Shown: positions 27,001-34,785, counted from the first letter of the stretch. The stretch is 40,763 nt of DNA from Collinsella aerofaciens (GCF_015557435.1 NZ_JADNOH010000066.1:1-40763), one strand, 5' to 3'. Made by a program: numbers and translations. Notes: generated by a model from the letters alone, not told the origin.

Positions 27001-27244
27001 CATGAATCTGGTCAGCAAGGTCTGCAAGTCGTTCCATGTCGATTGTGGTGCGCTCGAGATGCCCTATGCCAAGACCGATGCCTATGCCGCACTCGAGGCG
27101 AGCCGTCGTGCCCTCACCATCGCCGGTGTGGACGGCACGCGCCTGGCTTGTGCTCGCACCGAGGACGACCTGCCCCACAACGTTAACCCGACGAACATTG
27201 CCACGGTATCCGAGGTCGTGACCGAGGTTATCCGCCGTTCGTAG
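24029..27244 (+). CDS. Membrane M28 peptidase-like protein with a giant acidic insertion
   Basis: The 1071-residue protein starts at ATG 24029 (GGAG six bases upstream); a longer frame from 23879 has no ribosome site. Its N-terminal part has two hydrophobic segments (about 57-93), an M28-like VVVVAHYDS (His138, Asp140), a further membrane region (about 162-205) and CNKSSVAAL (222-230). A low-complexity, acidic, Ala/Pro/Ser-rich stretch of about 690 residues follows, with a Lys/Glu coiled-coil-like piece and near-repeats ATTSFE-x-QQP. The rest of an M28 fold (930-1071: DIWFVATGASDCDGAG, INLESVGAGRLS, LPHNVNPTNIATV) closes the protein. At the usual second metal Asp there is Cys222, and the usual Glu-Glu pair reads Ser-Asp-Cys, so peptidase activity is doubtful. 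The function is not known. Confidence 0.8.
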   Translation: MANTQNYINHLLQNAGITPACSEEERLAAEDIAQIFRNHGFDPEVQEFNAPAPSRLAFAITGILAFVGALLMGIGGGIGLVGTLLAIIGAVLYVLERTGHPVISGLGKTGVSQNVIAYHKASGPLASPRNRPVVVVAHYDSPRAELLAREPYASYRALIAKLLPVATVAPAAVAVLRILPLPGALKVLLWIVAILASLVALANAANIISNRYILPYTSGAVCNKSSVAALLGVMDNVAPFQGENEFPDDVPFDTYFSEQKRRAEEMARAAAEYAAAQQQNDYGNTIEYEEPTYEEDEFGQPIASDDQLESKQGEAFDEQIDGFEGASADETLIGSIVPEAQGQAVQVEEPAAEVPAAESAEESVVVEPSEPEPKLYRNAAGNIRFGSDAIRALGMLPESCTLDYEEGEEPTFEPEPAPVADAPAPAAVADDGSAAASPAVAESEAMPAIDPAAGLDILAPAAPAQDVADESDDDYAEQPRRVSYESDTDFSAEIPAATPHADIASAFSSIGASASSFFKGAFAKGKKFIDDFEEKRAIAREAAEQEAIAQQQAAEAERERAAQEFEQNEAQQPVAVDAAEATTSFESQQPASADVVEATTSFEPQQPVDGTMSFDAAQFDATITFEKQGTAIAEPLEASDDQAAVANDAETADAVEVPDAAEDQVVEVSAEEEQHVAVEQNDSAEVEQDEAAVVSEVSEAPETDESRPYSTQIFTMPTPGGSGSTVANVAPTQDETVDSLMAQISSQATPRPQMNVPDPASVPVPTPSSSPLASVPDPSLPSMKQANVASRTSLFDLPDPSAQVDDPFATAQGPEPTSAPVAPSMPVASGSQPLETISAPASAAPKPRKRGLGGLFGRKKKNDQDSMSDWLGVEDDYDAKKSGRGIGSWDNFEDDNDGWKGGATSSDGASDEDMLSAVASMGDDELLGHDIWFVATGASDCDGAGMKAFLASHRDKLRGVFFINLESVGAGRLSVVTVEGEQQLLKGDRRIMNLVSKVCKSFHVDCGALEMPYAKTDAYAALEASRRALTIAGVDGTRLACARTEDDLPHNVNPTNIATVSEVVTEVIRRS

Positions 27245-27265
27245 GCGGAGCTCTAAGGAGTCAAC

Positions 27266-27484
27266 GTGTTTTCGTTCATTAAACGTCATTGGCCTGTTTA
27301 TTTGATTCTGACCCTTATTGCCGTCGCTTTGGGATTTGGGGCTGCCTATATCGTGGGTGTAAAGGGGTCGACCCCCGCATCCGCAATCAGCGAAGAGGTG
27401 GAGCAAGAGCAAAGTACGGGTGCCGATGGAATCCCCGAGTCCGAGCAGGCGCTCGTCGACAGCGGATCTTCATCTGCAGAATAG
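27266..27484 (+). CDS. Small single-pass membrane protein, unknown function
   Basis: This 72-residue product starts with GTG at 27266 after AAGGAG, 21 bases downstream of the M28-like gene. It has one N-terminal hydrophobic helix (about 8-32, HWPVYLILTLIAVALGFGAAYIVG) and an acidic Ser/Glu-rich tail outside or inside the cell. It is probably co-transcribed with the M28-like gene and ended by the terminator at 27505. No family is recognised. Confidence 0.65.
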   Translation: MFSFIKRHWPVYLILTLIAVALGFGAAYIVGVKGSTPASAISEEVEQEQSTGADGIPESEQALVDSGSSSAE

Positions 27485-27504
27485 CCGCGGCACTTTACAT
27501 GGCT

Positions 27505-27545
27505 AAAAGCGGGCGAACCGGGAGACTGGTTCGCCCGCTTTTTAT
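27505..27545. terminator. Bidirectional terminator between convergent genes
   Basis: A perfect 15-bp stem (27505-27519 with 27528-27542) has an 8-base loop, A-rich on the left and T-rich on the right. It can end the rightward M28-like unit and the leftward surface-protein gene, whose stop is at 27549. Confidence 0.85.
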
Positions 27546-27548
27546 GCA

Positions 27549-30500
27549 TTAGCGCTTCTTTGGGATCGACCTAAGGCGAGCGAACCATAGGGCTGCCGCA
27601 CCCGAGGTCAGGAGCGCGGTGATGCAGGCAGCGATGGGAACTGATCCTGTTGCCGGTAGGTCCTGCGGTAGGGTGCAGCGCTGAATGACGCGGTCCTCGT
27701 CATGTGACTCAAGTTTATCGCCGCCGCCGTTGCGGCAAAGATCGACGCGTGCGCTGTTGATGAGCGCAGTTTGGGGTGTATAAGCCGATGTCGTCTGCAT
27801 GTGCACAACTGCGCCCCGGGCGTCTGTGCCAAGGGTTGCCTTGGCGTCATCGAGATCGTCATGTTCGTTTTTAAGGTCTTCGCGCTTCCAAGAATCTTCG
27901 TCGCACCTGGTTGCAAAGTCGGCGTCTACCGCACCGTACTCAAGGCGAATGCCCGTTACGATGGTATCGACGGGAAGGTCGAGCTCATTTACCTCAAGCG
28001 TGATTGATTTTGTGGTCGGGACATCGGTTTTCCAGAGTTGCCAGCCTTCGTAATCAACGAGACGGCGGTCCTCGCCCAGGCTCTCTTTAACTTCGTCGGA
28101 CTCAAGCCAGGGGTTTTCATGTCCATCGTTAAGCGTCGCGTTTGCCTGCTCGTCGATGTCTGACGAGCCCAGCGGCGTTGTGCGGTACCACACGTTGCAC
28201 AGACCGTTGAGGTCGCCGATGGCAATAGGGGTTTCGATTGAGACGAGTCTTGCCGTGCCGTCCTTGGCGCACTCAAGATCATCGGTAATCGTGAACTCAT
28301 CAACCCAGGTGGTCGACTCGTTTCGCGCATCGACGGTGTAGGAGAAAAACCCTTCCGCATCGGCTTGTGTCGCGGCGCGGTTTTTGCCATCGCCGTTAGC
28401 CAAGAGGCCATCCCCGGTGGGCTGGGCAATTTCTTGACGTTTGTCGACCTGCCCCTTGATCTCGATCGGCGCGTCCTTCATTGCGAAAGATTGGACTTCT
28501 CCCGTAGCCTTCACTTCAAACGTTATCTCCTCAGCAAGGTCGTAGGTCCGCGGGGACATCATTTCGCGCAATGTGTAGGTGCCGGGCGCAAGATGTCCGA
28601 TGCGGTGCGGCTTATCGGATGAGGTCCAGGAGTCTATTCCGGTTTCGTCTTGTCCATATAGGGTGAGCTGAGCGCCCTCCACCTCTTGTTTTCCGGTTAG
28701 GTCGACTTTTGAGATATCGATCTTGGTGAAATCGTCGGATACTCCGAGATGGGCTTCGATGACGGACGTTGTCTGGTCGGCATATGACAGCTCGACCGTA
28801 TGGGGACTTTGGTCTAGGAGATATCCTTCGGGCGCTTGGGTCTCAACGACTTCGTAGCATGCGGTTCCACATCCCAGCGAAAGATGGCTCGCACGGGCGG
28901 ACCCTTGCTCGTCAGTAGTTACGGTGGCGACGGTTTCACCATCCAGGGCAACGATACTGCCGTCAGGGCGAATAATATCGCCTGCAGCTCGGATGTCAAA
29001 CACGGCCCCCATGAGCTTGCGCTCGTCGGTAGCGTCGGACTTTACGATTTCGATGCTTCCGGTTGCCGCATCGTCGAAGTATGAGGCAATCGCAACGGGC
29101 GTTAGATACCTGTCGGCGGGGATTGTTATCTCGAGATCCTCTCCGACAAGATAAGGTTTCTTTGCCGAGACTTCTCGCACGTAGTAGGTACCCGGGTTAA
29201 GAGACTCGGGCAGCGTGACGGTACCAGTTGCGTCGGTCGTAAAGGTGTTCAGGACATTGTGGGTCGGATACCAGCACGTTTGTGAGATGGGCTCGTGGTT
29301 GCTGTCGAGCAACTGGAAGCTAAAGCCGGCAAGGGGAACTGCGGCACCGGTCTGAGCGTCGCGCTTAACAATCTGGAGATGCGTCGACAGGGCATGGTTG
29401 TCCACGATGTACTGAAGCTCGGCACCGTCGGCAATCTGTTCAGCCGAGACGGCCCATTCTCCTGCCTGTTTAAAGCCTTCGGGGACGGATTCTGGGACCT
29501 CCCGAAGTGTATAGCCGGCACGGTCGTAGGGGATGGCTCCGTGGGCGCCATCGGGTCGCTTGCCGGCGCCGAACCATGCTTCGGGCTGGTCTTTGGTAGA
29601 GGCAAAACCATAGATATTTGTGGTCAACGTGCCAACAACCTGTTGTGAGCTATTGCTGATGACTTCAAAGACAACGCCTTCAGCGGGCTGTTCCAAGCCA
29701 GACTGATCGCTGTTGCCATGATCTTTAAATTTGGAAATCTCAAGGTCAAATGCAATCGGAATATCTGAAATGCGCGATTCGAGCTCGACGACGCCCGAAT
29801 CGCCCAACTGGTCGGCTCCAACGGTGTAGGTCCAGCTGTCGCTGGGTAGCAGGTAGCCCTCGGGGGCCTTCGACTCATAGATGGTGAAGGTTCCAAGGGG
29901 AACGTTATCAAGGGTTGCTCGACCGGTTTCGTCGGTCGTGAGGGTTTGCGTCCATCCGGGGGTGGATTGAGAGACGCAGGTAAACTCGGCGCCGGCGAGC
30001 GAGGCCCCCGCTTGGGCTCCGGCACCCGTTGCGGCGTCAAGCTTTATGATGCGTAGCGTGATGGTGCCTGGCTGCTCATCGATTGTGACATGGCCACCAC
30101 CGCCCTCCGTGGTAAAGGGGATGCGGTCGCGTCGAGGGATATAGCCTGCCGGTGCCTTTGTCTCTACCAGGTAGTATGCCGTGTTGGGTAAAAGTGTTGC
30201 CTGCGCTTGACCGTTGCTGTTCATTTTGATGGTGCCGACGCGCACGTCGCCGGCGCTCTCAAAAACATCGAATGTTGCCCCGTCAAGCTGATAAGTATTG
30301 TTTCCGTTGGTAATGGCAGCGTTTGCAGACTGCTTTTGGAAAGAAACAGAGACCGCTGGCAGCACGTAGAGCATGTCTTGACGTTTGCTGCCGCCCGATA
30401 TGGGTCCCAAATAGCGCCGTGCGCGGTGCGGAGCGGCTTTGATGCCTCCCGATTTTGCATTGTCGTGAAGCCACCGTGCGGCAGCCACAACCTCATTGTC

Positions 30501-30980
30501 GGCGGTAAAATGCCCGCTCTTTGTTTTGCCTTGAGCTGTTGTATAGGAGTAAGTGCCGTCGATATGGGTGGTGCCGTTAAGCATCCATACGGCAAGTTGA
30601 GTGGCGGCACGGGCGCGATCGGGCGACAGGCTGTAACCGCCAAACGACGTTGCGGAAGGATATCCGTGACAAACGATCGCCGCGAACTCGTCGTCGAGCC
30701 ATACCCAGCCCTGATCAAAGTTGAGCCATGGGCCACCCGGCTTGGTGGGACCGGGACGTTCCTGGTTCATACAGTACGCGATTGAGGCGTCTTGAGCCTC
30801 GTACTTACCGATGAAGAAGGGCCCACAATCGTCGCTAATGGTGCGAAAGCCGAGCTGATCGTACCCGTCGATGGCAAGTGCGGGTCTCGGAGCCAAGCAA
30901 CTGATGAGTAGGAAGAGGAGTAGGAGCAGCGGGCCTGTTGCGATTGCGCTGTGGACAGAGTGCGTGGGTGCGTTGGACAT
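27549..30980 (-). CDS. LPATG-anchored surface adhesin with thioester and Cna-B domains
   Basis: The 1143-residue protein has a signal peptide (about 1-36, ending ALA). A thioester-domain region follows, with Cys70 in YCMN and Gln128 in the TQLAVW motif. Six prealbumin/SpaA-type repeats are then seen by their E-box ends: YYLVETKAPAGY, FTIYESKAPEGY, YTLREVPESVPEGF, YYVREVSAKKPY, YEVVETQAPEGY and YTLREMMSPRTY (residues about 211-840). About 260 residues of undefined domain precede LPATG (1108-1112), a hydrophobic helix and a basic tail for sortase anchoring. Thioester adhesins bind host surfaces covalently, and the Cna-B repeats usually carry isopeptide bonds. The ATG follows AAGGAG. No sortase gene lies in the window. 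A pilin-tip role is possible. Confidence 0.9.
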   Translation of the reverse strand: MSNAPTHSVHSAIATGPLLLLLFLLISCLAPRPALAIDGYDQLGFRTISDDCGPFFIGKYEAQDASIAYCMNQERPGPTKPGGPWLNFDQGWVWLDDEFAAIVCHGYPSATSFGGYSLSPDRARAATQLAVWMLNGTTHIDGTYSYTTAQGKTKSGHFTADNEVVAAARWLHDNAKSGGIKAAPHRARRYLGPISGGSKRQDMLYVLPAVSVSFQKQSANAAITNGNNTYQLDGATFDVFESAGDVRVGTIKMNSNGQAQATLLPNTAYYLVETKAPAGYIPRRDRIPFTTEGGGGHVTIDEQPGTITLRIIKLDAATGAGAQAGASLAGAEFTCVSQSTPGWTQTLTTDETGRATLDNVPLGTFTIYESKAPEGYLLPSDSWTYTVGADQLGDSGVVELESRISDIPIAFDLEISKFKDHGNSDQSGLEQPAEGVVFEVISNSSQQVVGTLTTNIYGFASTKDQPEAWFGAGKRPDGAHGAIPYDRAGYTLREVPESVPEGFKQAGEWAVSAEQIADGAELQYIVDNHALSTHLQIVKRDAQTGAAVPLAGFSFQLLDSNHEPISQTCWYPTHNVLNTFTTDATGTVTLPESLNPGTYYVREVSAKKPYLVGEDLEITIPADRYLTPVAIASYFDDAATGSIEIVKSDATDERKLMGAVFDIRAAGDIIRPDGSIVALDGETVATVTTDEQGSARASHLSLGCGTACYEVVETQAPEGYLLDQSPHTVELSYADQTTSVIEAHLGVSDDFTKIDISKVDLTGKQEVEGAQLTLYGQDETGIDSWTSSDKPHRIGHLAPGTYTLREMMSPRTYDLAEEITFEVKATGEVQSFAMKDAPIEIKGQVDKRQEIAQPTGDGLLANGDGKNRAATQADAEGFFSYTVDARNESTTWVDEFTITDDLECAKDGTARLVSIETPIAIGDLNGLCNVWYRTTPLGSSDIDEQANATLNDGHENPWLESDEVKESLGEDRRLVDYEGWQLWKTDVPTTKSITLEVNELDLPVDTIVTGIRLEYGAVDADFATRCDEDSWKREDLKNEHDDLDDAKATLGTDARGAVVHMQTTSAYTPQTALINSARVDLCRNGGGDKLESHDEDRVIQRCTLPQDLPATGSVPIAACITALLTSGAAALWFARLRSIPKKR

Positions 30981-31234
30981 GGCTGCTCCTTATCCCTCGT
31001 GCGCCGCACGGGGAGGCTGCGGCGCTTGGGACGAGGCTACCCCCGAGGTTCATGCGGGTAAGTACCGGAAGCTGACCAAAAGCTTGCCCGATTTCCGACA
31101 AATTGGGTTCATATGGAACAATCAAATAAAACCGCAGGTAAAAGATGGTGAAATAAGGACACCAGAGGTCCCTGTCTCCACAATTGGACTGTTTTTCAGA
31201 CGATTCTCCACAGCTAAAACAAGCATCGACACCC

Positions 31235-31264
31235 TTGTATCGAACAAGACAACCGCGTTATACT
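31235..31264 (+). promoter_or_regulatory. Putative tRNA-Gly promoter
   Basis: TTGTAT (31235-31240), an 18-base spacer and TATACT (31259-31264) lie 13 bases before the tRNA. The rest of the gap from the adhesin gene (30981-31234) holds the adhesin ribosome site but no other recognised feature. Confidence 0.5.
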
Positions 31265-31277
31265 AGCCAACACACAA

Positions 31278-31352
31278 GCGGGCATCGCCAAGTGGCAAGG
31301 CATCAGCTTCCCAAGCTGACACTCGCGGGTTCGAGTCCCGTTGCCCGCTCCA
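31278..31352 (+). tRNA. tRNA-Gly (anticodon CCC)
   Basis: The acceptor strands (31278-31284 with 31342-31348) pair. The anticodon loop TTCCCAA gives CCC, and the T-arm GGGTTCGAGTCCC is normal. The discriminator is T and the CCA end is encoded (31350-31352). Its T-arm and 3' tail are copied in the array that follows. Confidence 0.95.
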
Positions 31353-31359
31353 AAAAAGT

Positions 31360-31396
31360 TAAAGCACGATACCGTTCCGGTGCCGTGCTTTTTTCA
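31360..31396 (+). terminator. Terminator after tRNA-Gly
   Basis: An AAAGCACG/CGTGCTTT stem with an inner CCG/CGG pairing is followed by a T-run, eight bases beyond the CCA end. Confidence 0.75.
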
Positions 31397-31405
31397 ATAA
31401 AGTGC

Positions 31406-31420
31406 CGGGACTCGAACCCG
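31406..31420 (-). repeat. Inverted copy of the tRNA-Gly T-arm
   Basis: Exact reverse complement of 15 bases of the tRNA T-arm (31326-31340), just after the terminator. It is followed by short hairpins at 31442-31457 (GCGAAGC centre) and 31470-31490 (GCAA loop). Confidence 0.8.
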
Positions 31421-31490
31421 ACAGGGTGCGAGCGTTAAATAAACGCGAAGCGTTTATAGCGAGCAGGCGAAGGCGCCGCAAGGTGCCTGA

Positions 31491-31542
31491 AGCCGGTGCG
31501 CGTCCGCGACGCGGACGCGCGGACGTCCCGTTGCCCGCTCCA
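31491..31542 (+). repeat. tRNA-tail unit A
   Basis: A 52-base unit: AGCCGGTGCG, a 7-bp palindromic stem with loop GAC, then 25 bases ending in the tRNA-Gly 3' tail with CCA (31525-31542 identical to 31335-31352). It has the same length and flanks as unit B but a different stem sequence. Confidence 0.8.
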
Positions 31543-31621
31543 CCGAGCATGGCAGATTTCGGGAGTGCGGATTCAGCCCGCCTTGCCCTCGCATGTTCCC
31601 GAGCCCGGATTCGCCGACCGC

Positions 31622-31673
31622 AGCCGGTGCGGATTTGCGAAGCAAATACGCGGACGTCCCGTTGCCCGCTCCA
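31622..31673 (+). repeat. tRNA-tail unit B
   Basis: A second 52-base unit with the same first 10 and nearly the same last 25 bases as unit A. The middle stem is AT-rich (ATTTGC-GAA-GCAAAT), and pairing is kept apart from one outer mismatch. It ends in the same tRNA-Gly tail with CCA. Between the units (31543-31621) no gene is seen. Confidence 0.8.
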
Positions 31674-31693
31674 ATCTCAAAATGTTAGGTTGA

Positions 31694-31731
31694 TGCCCGT
31701 AGCTCATACGGGCACCTGCGCACGGTACAAT
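31694..31731 (+). promoter_or_regulatory. Hairpin and possible -10 before purB
   Basis: A perfect 8-bp hairpin (31694-31701 with 31707-31714) is followed by TACAAT (31726-31731), 45 bases before the purB ATG. No good -35 is seen. Confidence 0.35.
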
Positions 31732-31775
31732 AGTCGAGTTACGACCAACGTGCCAATAACCAAAAAGGAGCCGCT

Positions 31776-33122
31776 ATGATCGATCGCTATACCCGCCCGG
31801 AGATGGGACACATCTTCTCCCTCGAGAACAAGTACGCCATTTGGCAGGAGATCGAGGTCCTGGCCTGCGAGGCCCAGGCGGAGCTCGGCAAGATCGGTAT
31901 TTCCAAAGACGAAGCCCAGTGGATTCGCGACCACGCCAACTTCGAGAAGGCAAAGGTCGACGAGATCGAGGAAGTCACGCGCCACGACGTCATCGCCTTC
32001 CTGACCAACATGAAGGAGTATATCGATGCCGACGTTCCCGAGGGCGAGCCCAAGCCCAGCCGCTGGGTTCACTACGGCATGACCAGCTCCGACCTGGGTG
32101 ATACGGCTCTGTGCTATCAGCTCACTCAGGCTTGCGACCTTATCATCGAGGACGTCAAGAAGCTCGGCGAGATCTGCAAGCGTCGCGCCTTCGAGGAGCG
32201 CAACACGCTCTGCGCCGGCCGTACTCATGGCATCCATGCCGAGCCGATGACCTTCGGTATGAAGTTTGGCTCTTGGGCCTGGGAGCTCAAGCGCGATCTG
32301 GACCGTCTTGAGGACGCCCGTAAGAACGTTGCTTTCGGTGCCATCTCGGGCGCTGTCGGCACGTACAGCTCCATCGAGCCGTTTGTCGAGGAGTATGTCT
32401 GCGAGCACTTAGGTCTGGTTCATGATCCGCTGTCCACGCAGGTCATCAGCCGCGACCACCACGCCTACCTCGCCGGTGTGCTCGCTACCACGGCAGCTAC
32501 CTGCGAGCGCATTGCGACCGAGGTTCGCAACCTGCAGAAGACCGATACGCTCGAGGCCGAGGAGCCGTTCCGCAAGGGTCAAAAGGGCAGCTCCGCCATG
32601 CCGCACAAGCGCAACCCCATCACCATGGAGAAGGTCTGCGGCCTGTCGCGCGTCGTGAAGTCCAACGCCCAGGTTGCCTTCGACAACGTTGCCCTGTGGC
32701 ACGAGCGTGACATTTCGCACTCCTCTGCCGAGCGCGTCGCCCAGGCCGACAGCTTTATCGCCCTTGACCACATGTTCCAGTGCCTCATCCGCGTCATCGA
32801 TGGCCTGCAGCTGTACCCTGCCCGCATGGTGGCCAACCTCAACAAGACCCGCGGCCTTATCTTCTCTTCCAAGGTGCTGCTGGCTCTCGTCGACACGGGC
32901 ATCACCCGCGAGGACGCCTACGCCATCGTTCAGGAGAACGCTATGGCAACCTGGCATGAGGTGCAGGATTGTGTCTCCGGCCCCACCTTTAAGGAGCGCC
33001 TCGAGGCGGATCCGCGCTGCACCGTCAGCCAGGAGAAGCTCGACGAGATCTTCGATCCGTGGGACTTCCTCACTCGTATCGATACGGTCTTCGACCGTCT
33101 GGAGCAGCTGAGCTTCGAGTAG
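31776..33122 (+). CDS. purB: Adenylosuccinate lyase
   Basis: PurB acts twice in purine synthesis, on SAICAR and on adenylosuccinate, releasing fumarate. The 448-residue protein has the fumarase/aspartase superfamily signature GSSAMPHKRNPI, HYGMTSSDLGDTAL near the N-terminus and GRTHGIHAEP. AAAAGGAG lies six bases before the ATG. It stands alone between tRNA-Gly and a terminator; purC lies about 4 kb away on the same strand, not in an operon with it. Confidence 0.96.
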   Translation: MIDRYTRPEMGHIFSLENKYAIWQEIEVLACEAQAELGKIGISKDEAQWIRDHANFEKAKVDEIEEVTRHDVIAFLTNMKEYIDADVPEGEPKPSRWVHYGMTSSDLGDTALCYQLTQACDLIIEDVKKLGEICKRRAFEERNTLCAGRTHGIHAEPMTFGMKFGSWAWELKRDLDRLEDARKNVAFGAISGAVGTYSSIEPFVEEYVCEHLGLVHDPLSTQVISRDHHAYLAGVLATTAATCERIATEVRNLQKTDTLEAEEPFRKGQKGSSAMPHKRNPITMEKVCGLSRVVKSNAQVAFDNVALWHERDISHSSAERVAQADSFIALDHMFQCLIRVIDGLQLYPARMVANLNKTRGLIFSSKVLLALVDTGITREDAYAIVQENAMATWHEVQDCVSGPTFKERLEADPRCTVSQEKLDEIFDPWDFLTRIDTVFDRLEQLSFE

Positions 33123-33148
33123 GCTCTGCCGCGACATTAACTTGTTTG

Positions 33149-33190
33149 GGCGCTTTGCTGGTAATGTGTGTTGCCGGCAAAGCGCCTTGT
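33149..33190 (+). terminator. Putative terminator after purB
   Basis: A perfect 10-bp stem (33149-33158 with 33177-33186) has a long loop and is followed by a short T-rich run (TTGTTGT). The T-run is weak. Confidence 0.5.
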
Positions 33191-33216
33191 TGTATCCGAG
33201 AATAGACAGCGATAAT
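33187..33216 (+). promoter_or_regulatory. Putative promoter of the TSCPD-lipoprotein pair
   Basis: TTGTTG (33187-33192), an 18-base spacer and GATAAT (33211-33216) lie 35 bases before the next ATG. Moderate match only. Confidence 0.35.
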
Positions 33217-33250
33217 AAGTGACTTACTGTGTATTTGAGAGGGGATCGCA

Positions 33251-33514
33251 ATGATTAGTTTTGACTACAAGCCGCAGGGCGTGTGCGCTCGCAATATTCA
33301 CCTCAATCTCTCTGACGACGGCAGCAAGGTGCTGGGCGTCGAGTTTACCGGCGGTTGCGATGGTAATCTCAAGGCCATCTCTAAGCTGGTCGAGGGTGCT
33401 CCTTCCGATCGCGTGATTGAGGTTCTCGCCGGAAACACGTGCGGCATGAAGAAGACTTCCTGCGCCGATCAGCTTACGCGCGCCATCGAGGCCGCCCGCG
33501 CCGAGATCGCCTAA
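33251..33514 (+). CDS. TSCPD-domain protein
   Basis: This 87-residue protein is a stand-alone TSCPD domain (GVCARNIHLNLSDDG...VEFTGGCDGNLKAISKLV...CGMKKTSCADQLTRAI). This is the Cys-containing module also found at the C-terminus of some ribonucleotide reductases. The stand-alone family has no firm function; several Cys residues suggest metal or redox binding. GGGGA precedes the ATG. Its stop overlaps the next start by one base (TAATG). Confidence 0.85.
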   Translation: MISFDYKPQGVCARNIHLNLSDDGSKVLGVEFTGGCDGNLKAISKLVEGAPSDRVIEVLAGNTCGMKKTSCADQLTRAIEAARAEIA

Positions 33515-34725
33515 TGGGCATTACCGACTACATTAAGAACGGAATATCGCGTCGCGGTTTCGTGCTTGGTGGGACTGCCGCCGGCGCTGCCACGCTGCTC
33601 GCTGGATGCTCGAAAAAAACGGGCACCAGCGATGATGCCGCCGGTGAGCCTCAGGTCATCAAGGACGATTCCAAGATCGTCTCGATTACAGATGAATACG
33701 AGGCCGTCGACATTGACCTTGAGCCCGCAGCCTCGTGGACGCTGCCGCTGGGCACGCTGCTGTATTACTGCGATGGCGACTACGCTGCCGCGATGATGGC
33801 GCCTGCTTCTGCCCTGCATGCCAATACACTCGGCGTGCTCAACCTGGGCGATGGCTCGCTCACCACGCTTATCGAGGATCCCATTGAGGGGACCGGGTAC
33901 GCGTTTTACGATGTCCGTGCCGGCGATGGCGTGTTTACGTGGGTTGAGATGAACTTTGCCAATTCATCGTGGAAGCTCTACGCTCAAAATCTGTCAGGAG
34001 CTTCGCTTGCCGGTGATGTGGTTGAACTCGACCGGGGCGGCAAGGACTACGATCCGCCGTTGTTCACGGCGTTCGGGTCATCGGTCGTCTGGTATAAGAT
34101 GCCTTCGTCGAGTGGCAATAAAACGAGCAACGATTCGTTCTGCTATCGCCGCTCAGTCGATGAGTCCAAGGCCGAGACAATTTGGAAATCGACGGGTCGC
34201 TTTGCATCCGCCCCGCGCGTGAGTGACGGCATCTTGACCATCTCTCCGCGCGTCCACAACGACGAGGGCGTCTACTACGGTATGACGGCAATCGATCTGA
34301 CCGACGGCAACAACACCAAGCGTGCCCAGCTGGTTCTCCCCTCGTCGGTCTCGCCTTTCGAGGCCGTGTATATGGGCGATACCTTTGTGTTTTCCATCGA
34401 GGCGACCTATAGCGGCGTGGGCAGCCTGGGCAATATGGGCACGTATATCGGCAACGAGGGCGGGCCGTACCTTTTCCTGTCGCGCGAGCCGCTTGCGTGT
34501 GCTGCCGGCAAGAAGAATAAATACCTCGTTAAGGTCCAGGCATCGCATTTCCTAATCGATACCTCTGCCAAAACCTACGGCTCGCTGTTGTCGCCCGATC
34601 GTGCTTTGGAATATGGCGATTATCCTGCTACGGCGGGAAAATCGGACTCATTCCTTACCTATGCGACGGTGCGAAACAGCCAGGGTATACCCGAGACGGT
34701 TACCGCACGTCTATTCTCTCTTTGA
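33514..34725 (+). CDS. Tat-exported lipoprotein, unknown function
   Basis: The 403-residue product starts at ATG 33514, directly coupled to the TSCPD gene; a frame opening at 33439 would lie inside that gene. The N-terminus has a twin-arginine motif (SRRGFVLGG) and a lipobox (LLAGC), so it is probably exported folded by Tat and lipidated. The mature part has many short Gly/Asp/Ser-rich strands and may be a beta-propeller-like binding protein; I do not recognise the family. Confidence 0.75.
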   Translation: MGITDYIKNGISRRGFVLGGTAAGAATLLAGCSKKTGTSDDAAGEPQVIKDDSKIVSITDEYEAVDIDLEPAASWTLPLGTLLYYCDGDYAAAMMAPASALHANTLGVLNLGDGSLTTLIEDPIEGTGYAFYDVRAGDGVFTWVEMNFANSSWKLYAQNLSGASLAGDVVELDRGGKDYDPPLFTAFGSSVVWYKMPSSSGNKTSNDSFCYRRSVDESKAETIWKSTGRFASAPRVSDGILTISPRVHNDEGVYYGMTAIDLTDGNNTKRAQLVLPSSVSPFEAVYMGDTFVFSIEATYSGVGSLGNMGTYIGNEGGPYLFLSREPLACAAGKKNKYLVKVQASHFLIDTSAKTYGSLLSPDRALEYGDYPATAGKSDSFLTYATVRNSQGIPETVTARLFSL

Positions 34726-34785
34726 CCTTAGAGGGGTTAAAAAGGCGTCAACAGGGGAATAAGCGCGTTGTAATTGTGAGTACCG

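Noticed and set aside
31278..31673. Prophage or integrative-element attachment site at tRNA-Gly
   Set aside because: Tail copies are present, but there is no integrase or cargo, and the repeated hairpin units do not look like simple att cores.
31406..31673. CRISPR array
   Set aside because: Only two units, no regular spacers of equal length with unrelated sequence, and no cas genes in the window.
31402..31779. Frames across the tRNA-Gly tail array
   Set aside because: Composed of tRNA tail and palindromes; no ribosome site or conserved protein.
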